Assembly (NCBI RefSeq): GCF_040545475.1
Contig: NZ_JBEPMA010000005.1
Location: 1-64,000 of the forward strand
Direction: 5' to 3'
Source of the DNA: Peptoniphilus_A olsenii
Lineage (GTDB): Bacteria; Bacillota; Clostridia; Tissierellales; Peptoniphilaceae
DNA length: 64,000 nucleotides
The notes under the pieces are model-generated. The model saw nothing but the letters and a program-made list of their open reading frames with translations. It was not told the origin of the DNA and searched no databases. Position 1 is the first letter of the stretch, and each line of letters starts with the position of its first letter. Positions 53,501 through 62,800 of the stretch are shown here, in pieces. Position numbers and translations under genes: made by a program.

Positions 53501-54840
53501 TGATAAATATTGAGGAAGAAATTAACGAAATTGTTATATCAGGTAGTAGCCGAAGAGCAAATAATCTTTTTGAAGAATATCACCCAGTGGATATTGGTCA
53601 AGTAATTGAAGATTTAGACGAAGATGATTTAAAAGATTTTATAAATCTTTTATTATTTCAAAATGTTGCGCTTCTTCTAGAATCATCTGAAGACGAAGTC
53701 ATTGTAAAAATTACCAGTTTTTTCACAAATGGGGAATTAATACAAATATTTACTCATATGGAAACTTCTCTTGTAGCCGATTTATTGGGACTTTTGTCTA
53801 CTTTTCGTAGAAAAGAAATTTTATCCACTATGAAAAAATCTGATTCGAATGTATTAAAAATGATTCTCTCATTTGATGAAGAATCAGCAGGTGGAATAAT
53901 GACGACAAATTTCATATCTCTTAGAGAAACATTGACCGTAGAAGAGGCGATAGCAAAAATTAGGACTATTTCTCCTGAAACAGAGATTATAGAAGAAATT
54001 TTTGTCACAGATAATTTGCACAGATTAAAAGGTTATGTAACCATTAGAGATTTACTTGTGTCTGCCAGTAAGACTCAGCTAATTGATATTGCTGAAGAAA
54101 TAGATTTCTATGTAAGGGGTTCAGATGATCAAGAGGAAGCGGCAAATTTATTTAGTAAGTACGAATTAGATGTTTTGCCTGTAGTTAATGCAAATATGGC
54201 AATACTTGGCGTAATAACTTCTGAAGATATCATTTCAGTAATAGATCAAGAGTATAGTGAAGATATTTTACAGATGCATGGTGTTAATGCAGATGAAGAA
54301 TATGACTCATCGATATTACAATCTTTTAAGAGTAGAGTACCTTGGTTAGTTGTAAATTTGGCCACTGCTTTTTTAGCTTCTTCTGTAGTTAAAGGCTTTG
54401 AGAGTACAATTTCGCAAGTGGTAGTTTTATCTGCAGCAATGCCAGTGGTTACTGGTATGGGAGGTAATGCAGGCAGCCAAACCCTATCTATTATTTTGAC
54501 ATCTCTAGCGAGAGGGGAAATGAGTTTGAAAGAAGATTTTAAACTCATTATTAAAGAAATATTTTTAGGATTATCGGAAGGGGCTATAATTGGTATTATT
54601 GCTGGAGCAGTTTTTACAATATGGCATAAAAATATTTATTTAGGTATAATTTTATTTTTGGCTATGACTCTAAATATGATAATAGCGTGCTCCATGGGTT
54701 TTTTTATCCCTTTATTTCTCGACAAATTGAAAGTGGATCCTGCAGTTGCATCTTCTATATTTTTGACTACATTTACTGATGTATGTGGATTTTTCATATT
54801 TTTAGGTCTGGCCACAATGTTTCTTCCATTACTCTTGTAA
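53500..54840 (+). CDS. mgtE: Magnesium transporter MgtE
   Basis: A 446-residue Mg2+ channel. It has the N domain with superhelical repeats (about 1-130), including FDEESAGGIMTTNFISL at its end, then two CBS domains (about 135-255: LKGYVTIRDLLVS, LPVVNANMAILGVITSEDIISVI). Five membrane helices follow (about 285-446) with the pore motif PVVTGMGGNAGSQTLSIILTSLARGE. The CBS and N domains close the channel when cytosolic Mg2+ is high. It overlaps the upstream helicase stop (TAATG). No M-box riboswitch is visible. Confidence 0.96.
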   Translation: MINIEEEINEIVISGSSRRANNLFEEYHPVDIGQVIEDLDEDDLKDFINLLLFQNVALLLESSEDEVIVKITSFFTNGELIQIFTHMETSLVADLLGLLSTFRRKEILSTMKKSDSNVLKMILSFDEESAGGIMTTNFISLRETLTVEEAIAKIRTISPETEIIEEIFVTDNLHRLKGYVTIRDLLVSASKTQLIDIAEEIDFYVRGSDDQEEAANLFSKYELDVLPVVNANMAILGVITSEDIISVIDQEYSEDILQMHGVNADEEYDSSILQSFKSRVPWLVVNLATAFLASSVVKGFESTISQVVVLSAAMPVVTGMGGNAGSQTLSIILTSLARGEMSLKEDFKLIIKEIFLGLSEGAIIGIIAGAVFTIWHKNIYLGIILFLAMTLNMIIACSMGFFIPLFLDKLKVDPAVASSIFLTTFTDVCGFFIFLGLATMFLPLLL

Positions 54841-54994
54841 AATGGTTATAGTTTGAAATTAAAAAGTAATTAATATCAAATTACACAAATAAATTTTACA
54901 ATTTTAGAATTTTATAAGTTATTAGTATTATAATTTGATTGAAAGATAATTTAAATTTGTAAAATTCAAATAGATTAAGAAAATTTTAAATATA

Positions 54995-55034
54995 AAAAAC
55001 CGAACTTGGACTATCTGTGAAAGTTCGGTTTTTT
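54995..55034. terminator. Bidirectional terminator between mgtE and the DUF6440 gene
   Basis: AAAAACCGAACTT (54995-55007) and AAGTTCGGTTTTTT (55021-55034) form a long stem with a 13-base loop, A-rich on the left and T-rich on the right. Confidence 0.92.
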
Positions 55035-55088
55035 ATATATTTTATTGTCAACAAATAACAAATTAAAAATTAGTAATTAAAATTATTT

Positions 55089-55307
55089 TTAGTCATTTTT
55101 ATTTTTTAAACTATTTAATTCCTGTGGAGAGGAAATTACGACTGAACCTTCAGAGTTTAGAAGGGGAGTGAGGGAATTTCCATAACTACTATAAATTTCT
55201 AGATAATTTACTCCAGTTTCAATATCTACAATTATTTTAATATTTTCAAAACCTAGGCTATATTTATTAGCAACAATGAATCTTTTATATTTTTCTTTAC
55301 CAAACAT
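55089..55307 (-). CDS. DUF6440 family small protein
   Basis: A 72-residue protein beginning MFGKEKYKRFIVANKYSLG with a central VDIETGVNYLEIYSSYGNSLTPLLNSEGSVVIS. This matches the small DUF6440 proteins (often GVNYL...GGLTPLLD). The start is ATG 55307 behind GGAGGTTT; longer in-frame starts overlap the upstream gene. Function unknown. It is the last gene of a leftward sfsA-GNAT-DUF6440 unit and lies a single base beyond the GNAT stop. Confidence 0.8.
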   Translation of the reverse strand: MFGKEKYKRFIVANKYSLGFENIKIIVDIETGVNYLEIYSSYGNSLTPLLNSEGSVVISSPQELNSLKNKND

Positions 55308-55308
55308 T

Positions 55309-55818
55309 TTAAACCTCCAATACTTTTTCGTATGCAAATCTCTCATCAGTACCATTTATATATACAATACCGCAATATGTGTAACCTAATTTTTGGATTA
55401 AACTTTGCATACTCTTGTTATTTCTATGAGTATCTATTCGAACAGAAAAAATATTATTCTTACGTGCATAATCTTCGCATAACTCAAGAATATTTCTACC
55501 ATAACCTTTTTTTCTATATTTTTTTCCTGTAGCTACACGATGGATTGCTATATAAGCATCATCTGTTAGCCACTGTCCATTCATATTATTTTCATAATCA
55601 AAGTCAGATTTTTTTATTGTAACTGTACCTACTATATCTAGATTATCTTCAAGTATAAATAGTTCTTGATTTTGCAATAGAGAAGAAAAATTATTTAAAT
55701 TTGGCATTTTTTTGCCCTGCCATTGGTCAATATCTTCAGATTTTAATTTTTCTGAACCATCTTTATAAAATTGTAAAATTAAATTTTTATCTTTGAGTTT
55801 AGCTAATTTTAGTTCCAT
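55309..55818 (-). CDS. GNAT-family N-acetyltransferase
   Basis: A 169-residue acetyl-CoA-dependent acetyltransferase. The acetyl-CoA loop is VATGKKYRKKGYGRNILELCEDYA (pattern R-x-x-G-x-G), preceded by the beta strands ILEDNLDIVGTVTIKKS. The C-terminus ends with NKSMQSLIQKLGYTYCGIVYING, a common GNAT ending. The substrate cannot be told from sequence. It overlaps sfsA by ten bases. Confidence 0.88.
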   Translation of the reverse strand: MELKLAKLKDKNLILQFYKDGSEKLKSEDIDQWQGKKMPNLNNFSSLLQNQELFILEDNLDIVGTVTIKKSDFDYENNMNGQWLTDDAYIAIHRVATGKKYRKKGYGRNILELCEDYARKNNIFSVRIDTHRNNKSMQSLIQKLGYTYCGIVYINGTDERFAYEKVLEV

Positions 55819-56507
55819 ATTTCCTCCAAAGTAAAGGGGATTTGTTTATCGATTTTTAAACCAAATCTATTGACATAAGAATTGAAGCACAAGATGTTTA
55901 CACCGTTTTTATAAGCATCAATTAACCCATTTGAAAAATCTATATCATTCATGAAATTAGGTGTAAAAAGACTAACGTCTTCTAACTGAATTACAAAAAT
56001 TATATAAGCCTTAATATCTGTTTTTAAATTGGAAAGACCACGTACATGCTTTAGACCTCTTTTAGTTGGGGCGTCGGGGAAAGAGCATAGCCCATCTTTT
56101 TCTAAAGTGACACCTTTTACTTCTATCATAGCTTTTGTATCTTTGCCTTCCACATAAAAATCGAAACGTGAATCTTTGTATTTAAATTCTGGTTTGATTA
56201 AATTTATATCAAAGCCTAAATCAATTATACTCTCATGTAGTGCTTCGCCAACAATTTTATTTGGAGCAGAAGAGTCAATATTTATCAATTTATCATTTTT
56301 ATAAATAGAAGTGAGAGTGTAATCAGTTTTACGATTTTTATCCTTGTTGTAAGTTAAAAAACATGTAGCTCCTTTAATGAATATTTCTTTACAACGACCT
56401 GTATTTGGAATATATACTGTCAAAATTTTTGAACCTTTTTTACATTTTGCTATAAAACGATTTTCTCGATATAGAAAAGTTGCTTTGATTGAATTATTAT
56501 AAAACAT
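55809..56507 (-). CDS. sfsA: SfsA family DNA-binding protein
   Basis: A 232-residue protein of the sugar fermentation stimulation (SfsA) family. It has an N-terminal OB-like domain (FYNNSIKATFLYRENRFIAKC, YIPNTGRCKEIF) and a restriction-endonuclease-like C-terminal domain with RFDFYVEGKDTKAMIEVKGVTLEKDGLCSFPDAPTKRGLKHVRGL. The catalytic-type Asp/Glu/Lys residues are present. In Escherichia coli it was linked to maltose metabolism; its real role here is unknown. It is the first gene of the leftward unit, close to the tRNA cluster. Confidence 0.92.
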   Translation of the reverse strand: MFYNNSIKATFLYRENRFIAKCKKGSKILTVYIPNTGRCKEIFIKGATCFLTYNKDKNRKTDYTLTSIYKNDKLINIDSSAPNKIVGEALHESIIDLGFDINLIKPEFKYKDSRFDFYVEGKDTKAMIEVKGVTLEKDGLCSFPDAPTKRGLKHVRGLSNLKTDIKAYIIFVIQLEDVSLFTPNFMNDIDFSNGLIDAYKNGVNILCFNSYVNRFGLKIDKQIPFTLEEIWN

Positions 56508-56529
56508 AAAACCTCCTTAAAAAAGAGCA

Positions 56530-56553
56530 AAAAAAAACTGCTTTAAAAGCAGT
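56530..56553 (-). terminator. Terminator of the tRNA cluster
   Basis: On the minus strand ACTGCTTT (56553-56546) and AAAGCAGT (56544-56537) form an eight-pair stem with a one-base gap, followed by a run of Ts. It lies three bases after the tRNA-Phe CCA end. Confidence 0.88.
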
Positions 56554-56555
56554 TA

Positions 56556-56631
<76 letters not shown>

Positions 56632-56637
56632 GGAAGA

Positions 56638-56714
56638 TGGTGGGCCTTCGGGGACTTGAACCCAGGACCTACCGGTTATGAGCCGGGCGCTCTAACCAAC
56701 TGAGCTAAAGGCCC
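56638..56714 (-). tRNA. tRNA with CAT anticodon (Ile2 or elongator Met), imperfect stems
   Basis: A 77-base gene with encoded CCA. The acceptor GGGCCTT/AAGGCCC pairs fully and the anticodon loop is CTCATAA. Nearby bases resemble the lysidine-modified tRNA-Ile2 of Bacillus more than elongator Met. Two stem mismatches are visible: C-T at the base of the anticodon stem (CCCGG with CCGGT) and T-C in the T stem (CTGGG with CCCCG). It is not initiator Met, because the three G-C pairs below the anticodon are absent. Confidence 0.9.
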
Positions 56715-56731
56715 TCACCATACAATTTTAT

Positions 56732-56823
56732 TGGCGGAGAAAGAGGGATTTGAACCCTCGCGACCCTTAATGGGACCTACTCCCTTAGCAGGGGAGCCTC
56801 TTCAGCCACTTGAGTATTTCTCC
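56732..56823 (-). tRNA. tRNA-Ser (GCT)
   Basis: A 92-base class II tRNA with a long variable arm and encoded CCA. The acceptor GGAGAAA/TTTCTCC, the anticodon stem CTCCC/GGGAG with loop CTGCTAA, and the T stem GAGGG/CCCTC all pair. It is the first tRNA of the leftward cluster. Confidence 0.96.
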
Positions 56824-56862
56824 ACTACTAATCAGTTGTGTCTTAAGCAACTTACTTAAACT

Positions 56863-56891
56863 ATTCTACAGTAATGAATTATATTTGTCAA
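56863..56891 (-). promoter_or_regulatory. tRNA cluster promoter
   Basis: On the minus strand TTGACA (56891-56886), 17 bases, then TAGAAT (56868-56863), 40 bases before tRNA-Ser. The gap 56892-57130 is AT-rich with nothing further recognised. Confidence 0.78.
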
Positions 56892-57130
56892 CTCTTTTTT
56901 ACAAGAAATATTAAAAGTTTACAAAAAACGAAATACTTTTTAAACCGACATATATTATCTCATAATTTAGAATAAAAGTGAAGAGCAAACATAAAAATTT
57001 TTTAAAATTAAGAGAAAAATATAATTAATATATGAATATCCGCATATTCAAGTAAATATTTGCTATAATGAATGAAATTGTTGCTTGTTAGTGATAAATA
57101 TTTTGTATAAATACATTTTATATTTCTTAA

Positions 57131-57178
57131 TTGACTTTGAGAATAGTGGTGTTATAATTTATACATGAACGAGTGAAC
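57131..57178 (+). promoter_or_regulatory. Promoter of the P1B ATPase gene with TGAAC direct repeat
   Basis: TTGACT (57131-57136), 16 bases, then TATAAT (57153-57158). TGAAC at 57166-57170 repeats at 57174-57178 with GAG between, close to the expected transcription start. The repeat might bind a metal sensor of the ArsR/SmtB group, whose half-sites resemble TGAA, but no regulator gene is adjacent. Confidence 0.55.
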
Positions 57179-57200
57179 AAACAAAAAAAGGAGTGACATC

Positions 57201-59261
57201 ATGATCAGCTATGAATTTATTATGCGTAACTTGGGTTGTGCAAATTGTGCTGAAAAAATTAGAGCTAAATTAGATTCTATGGACAACATAGAAGATGTAA
57301 AATTTAATATAAATACACAAAAGCTTTCTCTTAAATCTGATATTAAAGACGAAGAAAGACTTATGAAAATTATACAAGAAGTCGCAGATTCTATAGAAGA
57401 TGGAGTCAAAGTTGAAGAAAATTATGAATTTAATGATGAAGAAGATGATGATAAACCTTCTATAATTAAATTCATTTTAGTTTTTTGTAGTCTTATTTTT
57501 CTTCATTTTTTAAATTTAGATGATAAAGTAGAATTTGTAATATATATTTTGCTTTTTGTAGTAGTTGGCAGAGAAGTTATTTTATCAGCAGTTAAGGGTT
57601 TAAAAAGGAAAGATTTTCTAGATGAAGAATTTTTGATGACCGTCGCATCAGTTGCCGCAATTGTCGCTGGAGAATATGCAGAAGCTGTTGCAGTAATGTT
57701 ATTTTATAGTGTTGGCGAATATATACAAGATAAAGCTGTGGATAATTCACGTAAATCTATAAAAGAGACATTGAAATTGAAACCTGATTTTGCCAATGTG
57801 TTTAGAAATGAAGAATTGATAAAAATAGATCCTGTTGATGTAAATGTAGGAGATAAAATTTTAATTAGACCTGGTGAAAAAGTTCCACTCGATGGAATTA
57901 TTACAAAAGGGATATCTGATGTTGATACATCGAATATTTCTGGTGAATTTGCCCCTGTAAGTTTAGGTTTAGGAGATAGAATTGTTGCAGGATATATAAA
58001 TCTAGAGAATTCTTTAGAAGTTAAAGTTGAAAAGGAATATAGAGAAGGTACAATTGCTAAAATCATTGATTTAGTTGAAAATGCTTCATCTAATAAAGCT
58101 GAAATTGAAAAATTTATAACAAGATTTGCAAGAGTATATACTCCAATTGTTTTATCGCTTGCTTCTATTTTATTTGTTCTTTTGAAATTTTTCGTGGGTT
58201 ATGGTTTTAAAGAAAGCCTGTATAGGTCGGCTATATTTTTAGTGATTTCATGCCCATGTGCTTTAGTTCTTTCTGTTCCATTAACAATGTTCGCAGGTAT
58301 TGGTTCTCTGTCTAAAAAGTCAATTTTTGTGAAAGGTGGCAATTCTGTTGAAGCTCTTACAGATATAGATGCAATTGCATTTGACAAGACTGGAACCATC
58401 ACAAAAGGTAAACTCACTGTAGATGATATTTTAGAATTAAACGCGAATAAAGAGGAAATTTTAGAAATTGCTGCTATAGGTGAAAAATATTCAACTCATC
58501 CTATTGCCAAGGCCATACTAGATAAAAAGGATATCAAACAAAATCCTGAAAATCTAAAAAATATTAGTGGTAAAGGCTTAGAATTTCTACACAATCGTAA
58601 AAAGTATTTTGTAGGAAATTCGAAGATTATTGATGATAATAATATAAAAAGAAATTTAAGTATAGAAAATCCTAATAAAATTGAAGTATTTGTTGCAGAT
58701 GAAGAAAAATTATTAGGTATAATTTTTCTTTCTGATACTATAAAAGAAGATGCTAAAGAAAGTATTGATTTCTTTAAAAAATTAAATATTAAAACTTATA
58801 TTTTATCCGGCGATAAAGACAGCATTGCAAAAGAAATTGCATCACAAATTGGAGTGGATAATGCAAGAGGATCTTTATTGCCTGAAGATAAATTAAATGA
58901 AATAAATGAATTGATGAAAGATAACAAACTTGCATATGTTGGAGATGGTACTAATGATGCTCCAGCTTTAGCAAGTGCATATCTGGGAATAGGAATGAGT
59001 TCGGGAACAGATATCGCTATAGAGTCTTCTGATATTATTTTATTTAATAATGATATTTCTTCAATAGTAGAAGCTATAAAAATTTCAAAAAGAGTAAAAA
59101 ACATAGCTTATCAAAATATATTTATTGCTTTATTTTTAAAAGTTGTTGTTCTTATCTTAGGTGCGCTAGGAAATGTATCTATGCCCCTTGCTGTCTTTGC
59201 CGATGTAGGAGTGGCACTTATATGTATCTTAAATTCTCTTAGAGTTTTTAAGTCAGAATAA
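57201..59261 (+). CDS. Heavy-metal P1B-type ATPase (Zn/Cd/Co efflux, ZntA-like)
   Basis: A 686-residue pump. An N-terminal HMA domain carries the metal-binding GCANCAEK (about 13-20), followed by an acidic stretch (EEDDDK). The transmembrane CPC motif is in VISCPCALVLSVPL, the phosphorylated Asp in AFDKTGTIT, the HP dipeptide in STHPIAKAI, and the nucleotide loop in GDGTNDAPALASA. The last helix has FADVGVALICILN, whose Asp is the Zn/Cd selectivity residue of ZntA/CadA. It would export Zn2+, Cd2+ or Pb2+ rather than copper. Confidence 0.95.
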   Translation: MISYEFIMRNLGCANCAEKIRAKLDSMDNIEDVKFNINTQKLSLKSDIKDEERLMKIIQEVADSIEDGVKVEENYEFNDEEDDDKPSIIKFILVFCSLIFLHFLNLDDKVEFVIYILLFVVVGREVILSAVKGLKRKDFLDEEFLMTVASVAAIVAGEYAEAVAVMLFYSVGEYIQDKAVDNSRKSIKETLKLKPDFANVFRNEELIKIDPVDVNVGDKILIRPGEKVPLDGIITKGISDVDTSNISGEFAPVSLGLGDRIVAGYINLENSLEVKVEKEYREGTIAKIIDLVENASSNKAEIEKFITRFARVYTPIVLSLASILFVLLKFFVGYGFKESLYRSAIFLVISCPCALVLSVPLTMFAGIGSLSKKSIFVKGGNSVEALTDIDAIAFDKTGTITKGKLTVDDILELNANKEEILEIAAIGEKYSTHPIAKAILDKKDIKQNPENLKNISGKGLEFLHNRKKYFVGNSKIIDDNNIKRNLSIENPNKIEVFVADEEKLLGIIFLSDTIKEDAKESIDFFKKLNIKTYILSGDKDSIAKEIASQIGVDNARGSLLPEDKLNEINELMKDNKLAYVGDGTNDAPALASAYLGIGMSSGTDIAIESSDIILFNNDISSIVEAIKISKRVKNIAYQNIFIALFLKVVVLILGALGNVSMPLAVFADVGVALICILNSLRVFKSE

Positions 59262-59460
59262 AACATAGTAAAATGCTATGAATTATTTATTAATAGTAAT
59301 AGATAATTAATTTTAAAAATAATTTCTATTTAAAAATATTATTTAATAAACACTATTAATATTGATATTTAGCGATTATTTTTATTAGTTGTAAAAAATA
59401 ATAAAAAAATATTAAAAAATTTAAGATTAATAGATTGAAAAATAATAATAATTGTGTTAC

Positions 59461-59495
59461 TATAATTTCAGAACTTATGAAATAAGTTTCATAAG
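59461..59495 (+). promoter_or_regulatory. Ferredoxin promoter and leader inverted repeat
   Basis: TATAAT (59461-59466) precedes a perfect inverted repeat, CTTATGAAA (59474-59482) and TTTCATAAG (59487-59495) with spacer TAAG. It starts at about the expected first transcribed base, so it may be a 5' stabilising stem or an operator. The preceding 59262-59460 is AT-rich with nothing recognised. Confidence 0.65.
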
Positions 59496-59528
59496 AAATT
59501 GGTATAAAGAATTTATGGAGGTAATATT

Positions 59529-59699
59529 ATGGCATATGTAATTAATGATTCTTGCATCGCTTGTGGTGCATGTCAACCAGAATGTCCAGTTGATTGTATA
59601 AGTGACGGAGATATCTATGTAATTGATCAAGATCAATGCATCGATTGTGGATCATGTGCAGCTGTTTGTCCAGTTGGAGCACCAAATCCAGAAGATTAA
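59529..59699 (+). CDS. 2[4Fe-4S] ferredoxin
   Basis: A 56-residue ferredoxin with two cluster motifs: CIACGACQPECP (residues 9-20) and CIDCGSCAAVCP (37-48). Each is of the CxxCxxCxxxCP type. It closely follows the clostridial pattern with AYVINDSCIACGACQPECP at the start. It would carry electrons between oxidative steps of amino-acid fermentation and the Rnf complex. ATG 59529 is preceded by TGGAGG. It is transcribed alone, with a strong terminator. Confidence 0.97.
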   Translation: MAYVINDSCIACGACQPECPVDCISDGDIYVIDQDQCIDCGSCAAVCPVGAPNPED

Positions 59700-59723
59700 T
59701 TTTATAGTTAATTTTAATTAAAG

Positions 59724-59751
59724 GGCGAGTCTTTTGACTCGTCTTTTTTTT
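59724..59751 (+). terminator. Terminator of the ferredoxin gene
   Basis: GGCGAGTC (59724-59731) pairs with GACTCGTC (59736-59743; one G-T) around TTTT, followed by eight Ts. Confidence 0.93.
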
Positions 59752-59813
59752 GTAAAATTTTTGTCAATTATTATTTTTCTAGTATACTTTGAACTATATT
59801 TTTCAGAAAGTGA

Positions 59814-59819
59814 TATAAT
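59814..59819 (+). promoter_or_regulatory. -10 box of the activase gene
   Basis: TATAAT, preceded by TGA to give an extended -10 (TGATATAAT, 59811-59819). It is about 68 bases upstream of the start codon. A convincing -35 was not found. Confidence 0.5.
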
Positions 59820-59886
59820 ATGAAGACAAGGAAATTTAATCTGAAATTATTTTATTTTTTAAATTCTGAAGGGAGAAAAAATAAAT

Positions 59887-62800
59887 ATGCTCATTCATAT
59901 GGGTTTAGATATAGGTTCAACAACAGTAAAGCTTGTTATCCTAGATGATAAATTAAACATCTTATACTCAACTTATAGACGTCACTTTTCTGATGTGCGT
60001 AAAACTGTAAAAGATATTATTGATGAAGTCTATGAAGATTTCAAATATGAAACAGTGACAGTTGCTGTCACAGGTAGTGGTGGTTTATCAGTACACGAAT
60101 TACTTGATATAGATTTTGTTCAAGAAGTAATTGCAGGCAAAGAAGCAATTTCTAATTTTATCCCAAAAACTGATGTTGCAATAGAACTAGGTGGGGAAGA
60201 TTCTAAAATTACTTACTTGAAAGGCTCAGTAGAACAAAGAATGAATAGTATTTGTGCTGGTGGAACTGGTGCATTTATAGACCAAATGGCATCTCTTTTA
60301 CAAACAGATGCTGCTGGTTTAAATAAATTGGCAGAAAGTTATGAGAAATTATATCCTATAGCTTCACGTTGTGGGGTTTTTGCAAAGACAGACATACAAG
60401 CATTAATTAATCAAGGTGCGAGCAAATCAGATATTGCAGTTTCTGTTTTTCAATCTGTAGTAAATCAAACAATATCTAACCTTGCTTGTGGAAGACCAAT
60501 TAGAGGGAATGTGGCTTTTTTAGGAGGTCCTCTTCATTTTCTTCCAATGCTAAAAGAGAGATTTATAAAAACTCTAAATTTGAAAGAAGAAGAGATAATT
60601 TCGCCGGAAAATTCACAAATTTTTGTAGCTATTGGTGCTGCAATTTCTAGTTTTAACTTTAAACCAATTTCTTTTGTAGAATTATTTAATAGGGTAAATA
60701 ACTCACAAGAAATTATTATAGCTGAGAATGATATCATGCCCCCGCTTTTTAAAAATGATAAAGATGCATTGGAATTTGAGAAAAATCATAAAACCAAAAA
60801 CCTTAAAAAGATTGATATTTCAAAGTATATTGGGCCTATGTATTTAGGTATTGATTCAGGTTCGACAACGTCAAAATTAGTGGTAATAACTCCAGATAAT
60901 GAGCTCTTATATAGTTTTTACGGATCTAATAAGGGCAACCCTTTAGATATTGCGATTGAACAAATAAAAAAAATATATGAAATTAAACATGATAAAGCTT
61001 ATTTTGCCGGAGCGGGTACTACTGGATATGGAGAAGAATTTTTAAAATCTGCTTTAAATTTAGATTTAGGTGAAGTTGAGACTATTGCACACTTTACCGC
61101 AGCTAAAAGTTTTGATCCTCAGGTAGATTTTATTTTAGATATTGGCGGTCAAGACATGAAGTCCATGAAGATAAGAGATGGAGTTATCGAGTCAATATTA
61201 TTAAATGAAGCTTGCTCAGCAGGTTGTGGTTCATTTTTAGAGACTTTTGCTCATTCTGTTAATATGAGTGCGGAAGAGTTTGCTAATGAAGCAACTAAAT
61301 CTAGAACACCAGTTGATTTAGGCTCTAGATGTACTGTTTTTATGAATTCAAATGTAAAACAAGCTCAAAAAGAGGGAGCTTCGGTAGCTGATATTTCTGC
61401 TGGGCTTGCTTACTCTGTAATAAGAAATGCACTTCAAAAGGTAATTAAGGTTAGAGATCCTAAAGAATTAGGTACACATATTGTAGTTCAAGGAGGCACT
61501 TTTTTATCAAATGCAGTGCTTCGTGCTTTTGAAAATTTAACTGGGGTTGTAGTTACGAGACCTGAAATAGCGGGACTCATGGGAGCTTTAGGTGTAGCGC
61601 TTATAGCTAAAGAAAAGTCTACTGGAAAATCATCTATCATAAGCTACGATGAATTAGATAAATTTGAATATAAAACTATTTCAACTAACTGTAGACAATG
61701 TACAAATAATTGTGCTTTGTCTGTAAATATTTTTCCTAATGGAAAAAGATACATTACAGGAAATAGATGCGAAAAAGGAGCAGGTCTTGTAAAGAAAAAA
61801 GAAGACCAGCTGCCTAATATGTATAGATATAAATATAAAAGAGTATTTGATTATGAGAGTTTAGAACCAAAAAGGGCAAACAGAGGTATTGTTGGAATAC
61901 CTAGAGTTCTAAATATTTATGAAAATTATCCCTTTTGGCATACATTCTTTACAGAACTTGGGTTTTCTGTAGTTTTATCAGATAGATCTTCAAGAGAGAT
62001 TTATGAAAAAGGAATTGAAACTATAACTAGTGAAACTGCCTGCTATCCAGCGAAAATAACTCATGGACATATAGAAAACTTGATTGAAAAAGGAATAAAA
62101 TTTATCTTCTATCCTTCAGTATTCTATGAAGAAAAGCAATTTAAGAATGCTGACAATACTTTAAATTGTCCTGTAGTAGCTGGTTATTCAGAAGTAATAA
62201 AAAATAATGTCGATGATATTATTGAAGGAAATATTAAATTTATGAATCCTTTTATATCTTTTGATAATAGAAAAAAACTTGAAACTAGAATGACAAAAGT
62301 CTTCAGTAATATACCTGCTTATGAAATCAAAAGAGCCGTAAAGCGCGCGTATGCTGAGCAAGATAGATATAGGCTTGATGTATTAAATGAAGGCAGTAGA
62401 ATACTTGAAGATATTGAGAAACGTGGTTTAAAAGCAATAGTACTATCAGGTAGGCCTTACCATATTGATCCTGAAATAAATCACGGTATACCTGAACTAA
62501 TTACTACACTAGGACTTGCAGTAATATCAGAAGATGCAATAGCAAGAAATGTTGACATCGACTCTAGACTTAGAGTGCTTGACCAGTGGAACTATCACTC
62601 ACGCTTATATAGAGCTGCAAAATTTGTGGGCGAACATGAAAATTTAGAATTAGTACAATTGAATTCATTTGGCTGTGGAATCGATGCTGTAACAACAGAT
62701 CAAGTTCAACATATCTTAGAATCTTACAATAAAATTTACACAGTTTTAAAGATTGATGAAGTTTCAAATCTTGGTTCAGTAAAAATTAGATTGCGTTCAC

